Below, one piece after another: positions 54,092 through 62,687 of a stretch of 64,000 nucleotides of DNA (its first letter is position 1; every line of letters begins with the position of its first letter). The notes under the pieces are model-generated. The model was not told the origin of the DNA and did no database searches. It was given only the letters and a program-made list of their open reading frames with translations. A program made the translations under genes and the position numbers. Where the stretch lies: contig CAWCRN010000034.1 in the NCBI GenBank assembly GCA_963797835.1, forward strand, positions 14,450 through 78,449. The letters are read 5' to 3'. Source of the DNA: JBDTSW01 sp963797835. GTDB lineage: Bacteria > Actinomycetota > Thermoleophilia > Solirubrobacterales > 70-9.

Positions 54092-54339
54092 GCCACATCC
54101 GCCCGCCCGCACGGTGGGTCGCGCCGAGCTCGCGCAGCGAGACGCCGAGAGCCGCGAGCCGGCGGGAAGCTCGGGCGGGCGCGTCGGGAGCTCGCCGCCA
54201 TCGATGACCGCGCGTGGACGCCGTGTCCCCGGTGACGTTCCCGCGGTGTTCCCTCGTCTGAGCGGAGGGAGTCGCGAGAGTGGTCGCGCCACGACTCGCC
54301 CGACAGCGGCGGTTGCGCGGCCCGACACCCGCACGAGCG

Positions 54340-54471
54340 CCTGAGGTCCCGGTCAGGGAGACGATGTCTCGGGTCCGGAACACCTCGAACGACACGGTGG
54401 CGGCGACGACGCCGTAGAGCACGACGAGCCCGAGTGCCGCGCCCCAGGCGACGACGGCGTTCCAGGATCGG
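54340..54471 (-). pseudogene. ABC-2 permease C-terminal fragment
   Basis: Directly beyond the left MMPL stop the minus strand reads a hydrophobic segment (WNAVVAWGAALGLVVLYGVVAATVSFEVFRTRDIV), resembling the last membrane helix and tail of ABC-2 type permeases. Everything before it in such a gene is missing. With the ATPase N-terminus found beyond the right MMPL copy, it suggests an ancestral MMPL-ATPase-permease order. The remaining bases 54092-54340 hold nothing I can recognise. Confidence 0.4.
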
Positions 54472-56673
54472 TCAGCGCGGCGCCCGCGTCGGCCCTGCCG
54501 CGGCCTCGCCCTCCGCCGACGGGGCTGGCTCGAGCTCGTGCAGGATCTTCTCCCCCTCGATGTCGAGGTTCGGCATCCGCCGGTCGAGCCAGCGTGGAAG
54601 CCACCACGCACGCCGGTCGAGCAGGGCCATCACGGCGGGCACGAGCGTCATCCTGACGAGGAAGGCGTCGACGAGCACGCCGAACGCCAGCGCGAAGCCG
54701 ATCGACTTGACGGTGAGCGCGTCGTCGATGATGAAGCTGGAGAAGACGGCGATCATGATGAGCGCTGCCGCGGTGACCACCCGAGCGCTCGCCGCGAAGC
54801 CGTTGATCGTCGCTTCGCGCGCCCTCCCCGTGTGGACATAGCCCTCTCGCATGCGCGAGACGAGGAAGACCTCGTAGTCCATGGCGAGGCCGAACAGGAT
54901 GGCGATCATCAGCACCGGCAGGAAGCTGACGATCGGTCCGGTGGAGGCCACTCCGAGCAGGTCGGCCAAGTTCCCCTCTTGGAAGATCCAGACGACCGCG
55001 CCGAGCGAGGCGGCGATCGTGAGCAGGAACCCCGCGGCGGCCGTGACCGGGACCGCGATCGAGCGGAACACCGCGGCCAGGAGGAGCAGCGCCAATCCGA
55101 CGACGAGAACGAGGAACACCGGCAGCGCGGCGGTGAGCTTGTCGGACGTGTCGATGTTGATCGCCGTCGTGCCGGTGACCATCGCGTTGATGCCCGACTC
55201 CTGACGGATCTCGGCGGCCTCGTCGCGCATCCGATCGACGAGGTCCTTGGTGGTCTGTGAGGCTGGGCTGCCGCTCGGGGTGACGATGATGATCGCGACC
55301 TCGCCGTTCTCGTTGAAGACCGGCTCGGAGGCGGCCGCGACGCCGGGGAACTCGGCCAGCGCCCTCGCCGCGTCCTCGGCGATCGCCCTCGGGCTCTCCT
55401 CGCCCTGGAAGTTCTCGAAGTCGATTACGGTCGTCAGCGGCCCGGTGAAGCCCGGGCCGAAGCCCTTGGTCAGGAGATCGTAGGACTTGCGCTCGGTCGT
55501 GTCCGTCGGCTGCGTGCCGTCGTCCGGCAGGCCCTGGCGGATGTCGAGTGCCGGCAACGCCACCACGACGATTACGGCAATCACCGCTCCTATCGCGACC
55601 CACGGCCTCCGCGTCACGAGCTGCGCCCAGCGCCGCCCCGCGGTGGGACCCTCCTTCTGCCGCCGACCGCGGCCGGCGCGCTGGCCGGCGAAGCCGAGCA
55701 GCGCCGGCAGCAGCGTTACGGCAATCAGCACGGCGATCGCCACCGTCCCGGCCGCCGCCAGCCCCATCACCGACAGGAACGGGATGCCGACCACGACCAA
55801 GCCGACGAGCGCGATCAGCACGGTCACTCCGGCGAACACGACCGCGCTGCCGGCCGTGGCGGTCGCGCGCGCGACCGACTCGGCGGGATCCAGCCCGTCG
55901 GCAAGCTGCTGGCGGTGGCGCGACACGATGAACAGCGCATAGTCGATCCCCACCGCCAGGCCCAGCATGGTCGCCAGTGTGGGAGCCACCGAGTTGATCT
56001 CAGTGACTGCGGTCAGCGCGGAGATCGCCGACAGCCCGATCGCCACGCCGAGAATCGCGGTCACCAGCGGCAGCCCCGCAAGGAGCAGCGTGCCGAAGGA
56101 GATGAACAGCACGACGAAGGAGGCGACCACGCCGATCACCTCAGCGCTCGACTGCTCGCCCTCGCTCGTGCTGACAACGCCGCCCGAGAACTCGACCTGC
56201 AGACCCGCCTCGCGCGCCGGCTCCGCGACCCGCTCGAGCGCCTCCTTCGTCGAGTCGCTCAGATCCTCGACCGGGACAGCGAAATGGAGATCGGCGAAGC
56301 CGATCGTCCGGTCGCGCGACGGCGTGAAGCCCTCGACGAACTGCTCGCCCGTGGTGACGGCCTGCGGCACCGCCCGGGCGCGCTCGACCGTCGGATCGAC
56401 GACCTTCTCGTACCGCGGCTCGTCGAGCGTGTGTCCCTTCGGGGCGGCGAACACGAGCCTCGCCGTCGCGCCGCCGCTCCCGGGGAACTTCTCGTCCAAC
56501 AGGTCGAGCGCACGCTGCGACTCAGTGCCCGGGACGTTGAACGCGTCGTTTGTGTCCTTCTTGACCGCCTGCGACGTCACCACCACCGCGACGAGCAGCG
56601 AGAGCCAGAAAGTAAGGACGATCCACCGGCGCCGAAACGCCCAGTGCCCGAGGCGATACAGGTAAGTAGACAT
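54472..56673 (-). CDS. MMPL/RND-family transporter, left copy
   Basis: 733 residues. Two halves of six membrane helices with an N-terminal extracytoplasmic loop: RRRWIVLTFWLSLLVAVVVTSQAV (TM1), SAEVIGVVASFVVLFISFGTLLLAGLPLVTAILGV, LGLAVGIDYALFIVSRHRQQL, and in the second half LVVGLALLLLAAVFRSIAVPVTAAAGFLLTI and ILFGLAMDYEVFLVSRMREGY (paired Asp-Tyr proton relay motifs GIDYALF/AMDYEVF). It is an MmpL-type lipid or drug exporter driven by the proton gradient. It differs from the copy at 59369 at only about a dozen residues. Confidence 0.93.
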   Translation of the reverse strand: MSTYLYRLGHWAFRRRWIVLTFWLSLLVAVVVTSQAVKKDTNDAFNVPGTESQRALDLLDEKFPGSGGATARLVFAAPKGHTLDEPRYEKVVDPTVERARAVPQAVTTGEQFVEGFTPSRDRTIGFADLHFAVPVEDLSDSTKEALERVAEPAREAGLQVEFSGGVVSTSEGEQSSAEVIGVVASFVVLFISFGTLLLAGLPLVTAILGVAIGLSAISALTAVTEINSVAPTLATMLGLAVGIDYALFIVSRHRQQLADGLDPAESVARATATAGSAVVFAGVTVLIALVGLVVVGIPFLSVMGLAAAGTVAIAVLIAVTLLPALLGFAGQRAGRGRRQKEGPTAGRRWAQLVTRRPWVAIGAVIAVIVVVALPALDIRQGLPDDGTQPTDTTERKSYDLLTKGFGPGFTGPLTTVIDFENFQGEESPRAIAEDAARALAEFPGVAAASEPVFNENGEVAIIIVTPSGSPASQTTKDLVDRMRDEAAEIRQESGINAMVTGTTAINIDTSDKLTAALPVFLVLVVGLALLLLAAVFRSIAVPVTAAAGFLLTIAASLGAVVWIFQEGNLADLLGVASTGPIVSFLPVLMIAILFGLAMDYEVFLVSRMREGYVHTGRAREATINGFAASARVVTAAALIMIAVFSSFIIDDALTVKSIGFALAFGVLVDAFLVRMTLVPAVMALLDRRAWWLPRWLDRRMPNLDIEGEKILHELEPAPSAEGEAAAGPTRAPR

Positions 56674-56861
56674 CTGGCCCCTCGGCCGGGAGACGAGTCA
56701 CAGCAAGCGTAACCCATGGTGGGATCGGAGTCCAGCCCGGCCCTGGCCTACTCCGTCGGCGGTCTACGGCGGTGTCGTGGCAGCCCGGTCCTCGGCAGTT
56801 CCGGCGCCGCGGCCAACGCTCTGCCGGCTGGTGTAGCGCGACTCATGCGCGGCCGTGAAGC

Positions 56862-57085
56862 TTGAGAGAGCTCGGCGGCTGGCCCTTACAAGCCGAACGA
56901 CGGCAGGAAGTGGGTCCTGGCTCGGTTCGATCGCTCCGGGGGGACGTCACCTCCACCGACATCATCCTGATGGGCGCGCTGCTGGCTCAGCCGCTGTCGA
57001 GCGCTCCCGACTGGGATGCGATCGCGCGCCGCCAAGCCGCGATCTACGTCGCGGGCCTGCGACCGGCCGACGGGCCGCCGCTCCC
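56862..57085 (+). pseudogene. TetR-type repressor C-terminal fragment (possible)
   Basis: The + strand frame reads DVTSTDIILMGALLAQPLSSAPDWDAIARRQAAIYVAGLRPADGPPLPG, resembling the ligand-domain end of TetR-family regulators. No N-terminal HTH is present. The segment falls in the part of the left arm absent from the right arm, so it may be the remains of the operon's own repressor. The identification rests on a short stretch and is weak. The rest of the 450 bp gap (56674-57123) holds only duplicated intergenic sequence. Confidence 0.35.
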
Positions 57086-57123
57086 CGGGCATGCCCTCAC
57101 CCGCGCCGTGCTCGAGCAGTCCT

Positions 57124-58033
57124 TCACGCAGTCCTCGCGGAATCGACCGCGCTGAGCCAGCGGTCGACGAACGCGCCCAGCGCATCGAGCGCCTCGACGC
57201 CCTTCGTCGAGCATGCTCGCGAAGCTCTGAAAGACATGCGGCATATCGGGCCAGACGTCGAGCCCGACGCGACCGTCGCACTCCGCCACGCGTCGAGCCA
57301 GGCCCACGGCATCGCCCAGAAGGATGTCGTGCGAGCCAGCCTGGACGAGCATCGGGGCGAGCCCGGAGAGGTCGGCGAACAGCGGGCTCGCCGCCCGGGC
57401 ATCCGCCGGCGTCACGTACTCGTCAGCACGACGTCGCAGCGCCTGCACCGACAGGAGCGGATCGACGTCGGCCTTGCTGTCCAACGTCGCACTCGTGAGC
57501 GTCAAGTCCACCCACGGGGACATCAGGCCCACGCACGCCGGCTGGGGCAGCCCACCCGCCTTTGCCCTCACGAGCGTCGCGGCTACCAGCCCCGCTCCGG
57601 CCGATTCGCCAACGATCGCGATCTGCCGCGCGTCGACGCCGCTGTCGAGCAGGCCGCGATACGCGGCAACGCAATCGTCGACGCCGGCAGGGTAGGGATG
57701 CTCGGGCGCCAAGCGGTAATCGATCGAGTAGGCACGCGCCCTCGCACGCCGAGCGACCTCGGAGGCCAGCCCAACGCCGACCCCCGCCGATCCGAGCGCG
57801 TACGCGCCCCCATGCAGGTACAGGACCACACGATCGGAGCTCGTCTCGGACGTCTCGACGAGGATCGCTTCGATTCCGCCGAGTGTCGCGTCGCTCGTCG
57901 TGACGTCGTCGGCCAGCGGGGTCGAGGCCATCATCTCCTCGATGATCACTCGCTGCTCGGCCACCTCCCCGCCGAGATCCAGGGGCGCCTCGCGCAGGAG
58001 CGCGTCGAGCGCCTCGCGCTGCTCGCGACTCAT
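57124..58033 (-). CDS. HSL-family alpha/beta hydrolase (esterase), left copy, one apparent frameshift
   Basis: 302 residues once the extra G near 57201 is removed (GAAGGGCGTC against GAAGGCGTC in the right copy). Fold features: LYLHGGAYALGSA (oxyanion hole), IAIVGESAGAGLVAATL (nucleophile Ser), HDILLGDA (Asp) and MPHVFQSF (His). It would hydrolyse esters or lactones. As read it ends in a wrong frame after SMLDEG. Its ATG overlaps the stop of a 32-codon upstream ORF (ATGA). Almost identical to the copy at 58298. Confidence 0.85.
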
Positions 58034-58128
58034 GAGTCCCCCTCACGATGCAACGTCAGTGCTCCGGCACGCTCGGCGGCCTCGTTGGCACGCGTCGCGA
58101 CCCTCGTGAACCCGTCTGATATCGCCAT
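58030..58128 (-). CDS. Possible 32-residue leader ORF coupled to the left esterase
   Basis: Sequence MAISDGFTRVATRANEAAER then AGALTLHREGDS. AAAGGAGTCGAG directly precedes ATG 58128, a strong ribosome-binding site, and TGA overlaps the esterase ATG by 4 bp. It is absent from the right arm, whose similarity ends 13 bp before its esterase start. It could be a real small protein, or the remnant of a larger gene's start fused here by the rearrangement. Confidence 0.4.
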   Translation of the reverse strand: MAISDGFTRVATRANEAAERAGALTLHREGDS

Positions 58129-58171
58129 CTCGACTCCTTTGAAGTGGTCCGCTGGAGGGTGATGGCGAGGC

Positions 58172-58190
58172 AGGTGACCGGTCGTCACCT
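58172..58190. promoter_or_regulatory. Palindrome AGGTGAC-N5-GTCACCT in the divergent spacer
   Basis: A 19-bp element with perfect 7-bp arms sits between the two divergent esterase-MMPL units; GGTGAT and TTCACCT half-sites lie on either side. Placement and form suit a repressor such as TetR controlling both directions. No complete regulator gene is present in the window near it. Confidence 0.5.
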
Positions 58191-58297
58191 ATTTCGGATG
58201 ATTCACCTCGTCATGAGCGGCCGGCCAGGCGGAGCTCGCGGCGTACGGCCACCAGCGCGGCCGGTAGGTGCTCGAGCAGTCATAGTGAGGGGGACTC

Positions 58298-59206
58298 ATG
58301 AGTCGCGAGCAGCGCGAGGCGCTCGACGTCCTCCTGCGCGAGGCGCCCCTGGATCTCGGCGGGGAGGTGGCCGAGCAGCGAGTGATCATCGAGGAGATGA
58401 TGGCCTCGACCCCGCTGGCCGACGACGTCGCGACGAGCGACGCGACACTCGGCGGAATCGAAGCGATCCTCGTCGAGACTTCCGAGACGAGCTCCGATCG
58501 TGTGGTCCTGTACTTGCATGGGGGCGCGTACGCGCTCGGATCGGCGCGGGTCGGCGTTGGGCTGGCCGCCGAGGTCGCTCGGCGTGCGAGGGCGCGTGCC
58601 TACTCGATCGATTACCGCTTGGCGCCCGAGCATCCCTACCCGGCCGGCGTCGACGATTGCGTCGCGGCCTATCGCGGCCTGCTCGACAGTGGCGTCGACG
58701 CGCGGCAGATCGCGATCGTTGGCGAATCGGCCGGAGCGGGGCTGGTAGCCGCGATGCTCGTGAGAGCGAAGGCGGGTGGGCTGCCCCAGCCGGCGTGCGT
58801 GGGCCTGATGTCCCCGTGGGTGGACTTGACGCTCACGAGTGCGACGTTGGACAGCAAGGCCGGCGTCGATCCGCTCCTGTCGGTGCAGGGGCTGCGACGT
58901 CGTGCTGACGAGTACGTGACGCCGGCGGATGCCCGGGCGGCGAGCCCGCTGTTCGCCGACTTCTCCGGGCTCGCCCCGATGCTCGTCCAGGCCGGCTCGC
59001 ACGACATCCTTCTGGGCGATGCCATGGGTCTGGCTCGACGCGTGGCGGAGTGCGACGGTCGCGTCGGGCTCGACGTCTGGCCCGATGTGCCGCATGTCTT
59101 TCAGAGCTTCGCGAGCATGCTCGACGAAGGCGTCGATGCGCTCGATGCGCTGGGCGCGTTCGTCGACCGCTGGCTCAGCGCGGTCGATTCCGCGAGGACT
59201 GCGTGA
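58298..59206 (+). CDS. HSL-family alpha/beta hydrolase (esterase), right copy
   Basis: 302 residues, intact, the reference for the left copy. LYLHGGAYALGSA (about 70-82), YSIDYRLAPEHPYPAGVDD, IVGESAGAGLVAAML (Ser), GSHDILLGDA (Asp), DVPHVFQSFASML (His). This NlhH/MlhB-like group cleaves short acyl esters and lactones. GAGGGGGA precedes the ATG. The ATG chosen matches the start used in the left copy. It lies 162 bp before the MMPL gene. Confidence 0.92.
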   Translation: MSREQREALDVLLREAPLDLGGEVAEQRVIIEEMMASTPLADDVATSDATLGGIEAILVETSETSSDRVVLYLHGGAYALGSARVGVGLAAEVARRARARAYSIDYRLAPEHPYPAGVDDCVAAYRGLLDSGVDARQIAIVGESAGAGLVAAMLVRAKAGGLPQPACVGLMSPWVDLTLTSATLDSKAGVDPLLSVQGLRRRADEYVTPADARAASPLFADFSGLAPMLVQAGSHDILLGDAMGLARRVAECDGRVGLDVWPDVPHVFQSFASMLDEGVDALDALGAFVDRWLSAVDSARTA

Positions 59207-59368
59207 AGGACTGCTCGAGCACGGCGCGGGTGAGGGCATGCCCGGGGAGCGGCGGCGCCGCGCATGAGTCGCGCTACACCAGCCGGCAGAGCGTTGGCCG
59301 CGGCGCCGGAACTGCCGAGGACAGGGCTGCCACGAGCACCGCCGTAGACCGCCGACGGAGTACGCCAG

Positions 59369-61570
59369 ATGTCGACTTACCTGTATTGCCTCGGGCGCTG
59401 GGCGTCTCGGCGCCGGTGGATCGTCCTTACCTTCTGGCTCTCGCTGCTCGTCGCGGTGGTGGTGACGTCGCAGGCGGTCAAGAAGGACACAAACGACGCG
59501 TTCAACGTTCCGGGCACTGAGGCGCAGCGTGCGCTCGACCTGTTGGACGAGAAGTTCCCCGGGAGCGGCGGCGCGACGGCGAGGCTCGTGTTCGCAGCCC
59601 CGAAGGGACACACGCTCGACGAGCCGCGGTACGAGAAGGTCGTCGATCCGACGGTCGAGCGCGCCCGGGCGGTGCCGCAGGCCGTCACCACGGGCGAGCA
59701 GTTCGTCGAGGGCTTCACGCTGTCGCGCGACCGGACGATCGGCTTCGCCGATCTCCACTTCGCTGTCCCGGTCGAGGATCTGAGGGATTCGACGAAGCAG
59801 GCGCTCGAGCGGGTCGCGGGGCCGGCGCGCGAGGCGGGTCTGCAGGTCGAGTTCTCGGGCGGCGTTGTCAGCACGAGCGAGGGCGAGCAGTCGAGCGCTG
59901 AGGTGATCGGCGTGGTCGCCTCCTTCATCGTGCTTTTCATCTCCTTCGGCACGCTGCTCCTTGCGGGGCTGCCGCTGGTGACCGCGATTCTCGGCGTGGC
60001 GATCGGGCTGTCGGCGATCTCCGCGCTGACCGCAGTCACTGAGATCAACTCGGTGGCTCCCACACTGGCGACCATGCTGGGCCTGGCGGTGGGGATCGAC
60101 TACGCGCTGTTCATCGTCTCGCGCCACCGCCAGCAGCTTGCCGACGGGCTGGATCCCGCCGAGTCGGTCGCGCGCGCGACCGCCACGGCCGGCAGCGCGG
60201 TCGTGTTCGCCGGAGTGACGGTGCTGATCGCGCTCGTCGGCTTGGTCGTGGTCGGCATCCCGTTCCTGTCGGTGATGGGGCTGGCGGCGGCCGGGACGGT
60301 GGCGATCGCCGTGCTGATTGCCGTAACGCTGCTGCCGGCGCTGCTCGGCTTCGCCGGCCAGCGCGCCGGCCGCGGTCGGCGGCAGAAGGAGGGTCCCACC
60401 GCGGGGCGGCGCTGGGCGCAGCTCGTGACGCGGAGGCCGTGGGTCGCGATAGGAGCGGTGCTTGCCGTAATCGTCGTGGTGGCGTTGCCGGCACTCGACA
60501 TCCGCCAGGGCCTGCCGGACGACGGCACGCAGCCGACGGACACGACCGAGCGCAAGTCCTACGATCTCCTGACCAAGGGGTTCGGCCCGGGCTTCACCGG
60601 GCCGCTGACGACCGTAATCGACTTCGAGAACTTCCGGGGCGAGGAGAGCCCGAGGGCGATCGCCGAGGACGCGGCGAGGGCGCTGGCCGAGTTCCCCGGC
60701 GTCGCGGCCGCCTCCGAGCCGGTCTTCAACGAGAACGGCGAGGTCGCGATCATCATCGTCACCCCGAGCGGCAGCCCAGCCTCACAGACCACCAAGGACC
60801 TCGTCGATCGGATGCGCGACGAGGCCGCCGAGATCCGTCAGGAGTCGGGCATCAACGCGATGGTCACCGGCACGACGGCGATCAACATCGACACGTCCGA
60901 CAAGCTCACCGCCGCGCTGCCGGTGTTCCTCGTTCTCGTCGTCGGATTGGCGCTGCTCCTCCTGGCCGCGGTGTTCCGCTCGATCGCGGTCCCGGTCACG
61001 GCCGCCGCGGGGTTCCTGCTCACGATCGCCGCCTCGCTCGGCGCGGTCGTCTGGATCTTCCAAGAGGGGAACTTGGCCGACCTGCTCGGAGTGGCCTCGA
61101 CCGGACCGATCGTCAGCTTCCTGCCGGTGCTGATGATCGCCATCCTGTTCGGCCTCGCCATGGACTACGAGGTCTTCCTCGTCTCGCGCATGCGAGAGGG
61201 CTATGTCCACACGGGGAGGGCGCGCGAAGCGACGATCAACGGCTTCGCGGCGAGCGCTCGGGTGGTCACCGCGGCAGCGCTCATCATGATCGCCGTCTTC
61301 TCCAGCTTCATCATCGACGACGCGCTCACCGTCAAGTCGATCGGCTTCGCGCTGGCGTTCGGCGTGCTCGTCGACGCCTTCCTCGTCAGGATGACGCTCG
61401 TGCCCGCCGTGCTGGCCCTGCTCGACCGGCGTGCGTGGTGGCTTCCACGCTGGCTCGACCGGCGGATGCCGAACCTCGACATCGAGGGGGAGAAGATCCT
61501 GCACGAGCTCGAGCCAGCCCCGTCGGCGGAGGGCGAGGCCGCGGCAGGGCCGACGCGGGCGCCGCGCTGA
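59369..61570 (+). CDS. MMPL/RND-family transporter, right copy
   Basis: 733 residues. Identical in layout to the gene at 54472-56673 with scattered substitutions (YCLGRWASRR for YRLGHWAFRR, LRDSTKQALERVAGPA for LSDSTKEALERVAEPA, FENFRGEE for FENFQGEE). All proposed proton-relay residues are kept in both copies, so neither looks inactivated. Six bp after its stop a truncated ABC ATPase gene starts. Confidence 0.93.
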   Translation: MSTYLYCLGRWASRRRWIVLTFWLSLLVAVVVTSQAVKKDTNDAFNVPGTEAQRALDLLDEKFPGSGGATARLVFAAPKGHTLDEPRYEKVVDPTVERARAVPQAVTTGEQFVEGFTLSRDRTIGFADLHFAVPVEDLRDSTKQALERVAGPAREAGLQVEFSGGVVSTSEGEQSSAEVIGVVASFIVLFISFGTLLLAGLPLVTAILGVAIGLSAISALTAVTEINSVAPTLATMLGLAVGIDYALFIVSRHRQQLADGLDPAESVARATATAGSAVVFAGVTVLIALVGLVVVGIPFLSVMGLAAAGTVAIAVLIAVTLLPALLGFAGQRAGRGRRQKEGPTAGRRWAQLVTRRPWVAIGAVLAVIVVVALPALDIRQGLPDDGTQPTDTTERKSYDLLTKGFGPGFTGPLTTVIDFENFRGEESPRAIAEDAARALAEFPGVAAASEPVFNENGEVAIIIVTPSGSPASQTTKDLVDRMRDEAAEIRQESGINAMVTGTTAINIDTSDKLTAALPVFLVLVVGLALLLLAAVFRSIAVPVTAAAGFLLTIAASLGAVVWIFQEGNLADLLGVASTGPIVSFLPVLMIAILFGLAMDYEVFLVSRMREGYVHTGRAREATINGFAASARVVTAAALIMIAVFSSFIIDDALTVKSIGFALAFGVLVDAFLVRMTLVPAVLALLDRRAWWLPRWLDRRMPNLDIEGEKILHELEPAPSAEGEAAAGPTRAPR

Positions 61571-61576
61571 CCGACC

Positions 61577-61816
61577 ATGAGCGCGCTGACCGCAGATGGG
61601 CTCACCCGGCGCTTCGGGGATCTCGTCGCGGTGAACAACCTAACGTTCGAGGTTCCCGACGGGGTTGTGGTCGGGTTCGTGGGTCCGAATGGATCGGGGA
61701 AGTCGACGACGATCCGCGTCCTCCTCGGTCTGATCGAGGCGAGCGGCGGAACAGGGACGGTCGGGCGGGCTCCCGTGCCGGGCGAGTTGAGACGAACGTC
61801 TGAAGATCCAAAATGA
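61577..61816 (+). pseudogene. ABC transporter ATPase, N-terminal fragment
   Basis: 79 codons. It starts as a normal DrrA/CcmA-type ATPase: LTADGLTRRFGDLVAVNNLTFEVPDGVVVGFVGPNGSGKSTTIRVLLGLIEASGG with an intact Walker A. After about residue 60 the sequence is unrelated in all frames, and signature and Walker B are missing. So this is a true truncation at about 61758, not a one-base error. Overlap of its start region with the MMPL end suggests the original operon continued MMPL-ATPase-permease. Confidence 0.8.
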
Positions 61817-61882
61817 ACCCCGGCAGCGCGAGTAGCATCCACGGTGCATGGAAATGAGTTGGTAGGCGAACGGGAGCCGTGC

Positions 61883-62563
61883 GTGAAGCTCATCGTCTTT
61901 GGAGCCAGCCGAGGTGTGGGGCGCTCGCTGACAGAGTTCGCTCTGGCTGAGGGTCATCGCGTGACCGCCGTTGTCAGGAGCCCGGCCAACCTCGAGCTGA
62001 GCCACGAATCCCTGGAGGTCATTGCGGGCGATGTGACAGACGCCGAGAGCGTCCGACGGTGTCTCAGGGGGCATGAAGTGATCTTTTGCACCGTGGGTGC
62101 CGATAAGCGCGGCGCGACGACTCTCTACTCGAGCGCAGCCCGCAACATCAGCAGCGCCATGGAAGACCTGGAGGTTCGCAGGCTCGTGTTCTTGTCGAAC
62201 TTCGGCGTGCTGGGAGAGAAGGGCTCAGGTGCTCGTACCGCAGTGGTCACGTTCCTGGCCAAGCTAACGCTGCGGCCTGTGCTCGAGGACCACCGGCGAG
62301 CACTCGACGAGCTGCAGACGCACGACTTTGAGTGGATCGCGGTCCGGCCGATGATTCTCACCGACGGCGCCAGGACCGGGGAGTACCGGGTCGTCATGGA
62401 TGGGCTTCCGAAGGGCGGCGCGCGCATTTCGCGAGGCGACGTGGCCGACTTCATGCTCAAGCAGGTCGCCAGCAACGAGTACGTCCACCGATTCGGCGAT
62501 CGCGTACTAAACGTCGAAGCCTCCGCCACAGCGCTGGCTGAGCTGACGCCTCCTACCGCGTGA
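61883..62563 (+). CDS. NAD(P)-binding atypical SDR/NmrA-like protein
   Basis: 226 residues from GTG 61883, chosen because GGGAG lies 7 nt upstream and the beta-1 strand starts there; GTG 61844, 5 nt after a TAGCAT box, would add 13 residues. Rossmann site LIVFGASRGVGRSLTEFALAEGHRVTAVVRSP, then VIAGDVTDAESVRRCLRGHEVIFCTVGA, RLVFLSNFGVLG, FEWIAVRPMILTDG. The SDR YxxxK triad is not evident, so a reductase or a redox-sensing regulator-like protein are both possible. Lower GC wobble and its lone setting hint at separate origin. Confidence 0.85.
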   Translation: MKLIVFGASRGVGRSLTEFALAEGHRVTAVVRSPANLELSHESLEVIAGDVTDAESVRRCLRGHEVIFCTVGADKRGATTLYSSAARNISSAMEDLEVRRLVFLSNFGVLGEKGSGARTAVVTFLAKLTLRPVLEDHRRALDELQTHDFEWIAVRPMILTDGARTGEYRVVMDGLPKGGARISRGDVADFMLKQVASNEYVHRFGDRVLNVEASATALAELTPPTA

Positions 62564-62687
62564 ACGCGAGAGCTCATCGGGCTATGGCGGCTAGTGCCTA
62601 CCACTGTGCGTAGAAGCCCACAAAAGCAGCAGCCGCTCCGACTGGCGAAGCGAGCGCTCAGTCGCGGTGCGAATCGGCTGCGCGGGC

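Larger units (their letters stand above)
54464..58046. repeat. Inverted duplication, left arm
   Basis: This arm matches 58286-61578 in reverse. It holds the esterase and MMPL genes on the minus strand. Similarity stops sharply 8 bp past the MMPL stop and 13 bp before the esterase ATG. Relative to the right arm it has about 220 extra bp at 56855-57075. Confidence 0.85.
58286..61578. repeat. Inverted duplication, right arm
   Basis: Reverse match of 54464-58046, same gene order facing outwards. It lacks the TetR-like segment. The approximately 240 bp centre (58047-58285) is not duplicated and holds the palindrome and the leader ORF. Confidence 0.85.

Noticed and set aside
56701..56860. Possible insertion sequence between the duplicated arms or next to them
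   Set aside because: No transposase frame, terminal inverted repeats or target-site duplications are visible at the arm ends or in the spacer.
58280..60127. 615-codon minus-strand frame across the right esterase and MMPL genes
   Set aside because: Antisense shadow of the real genes; its Arg-rich sequence has no recognisable domain and the opposite strand encodes clear families.
61577..61816. The short ABC ATPase treated as another one-base insertion
   Set aside because: No frame after about 61758 continues the ATPase (no Q loop, signature or Walker B), so it is a real truncation.
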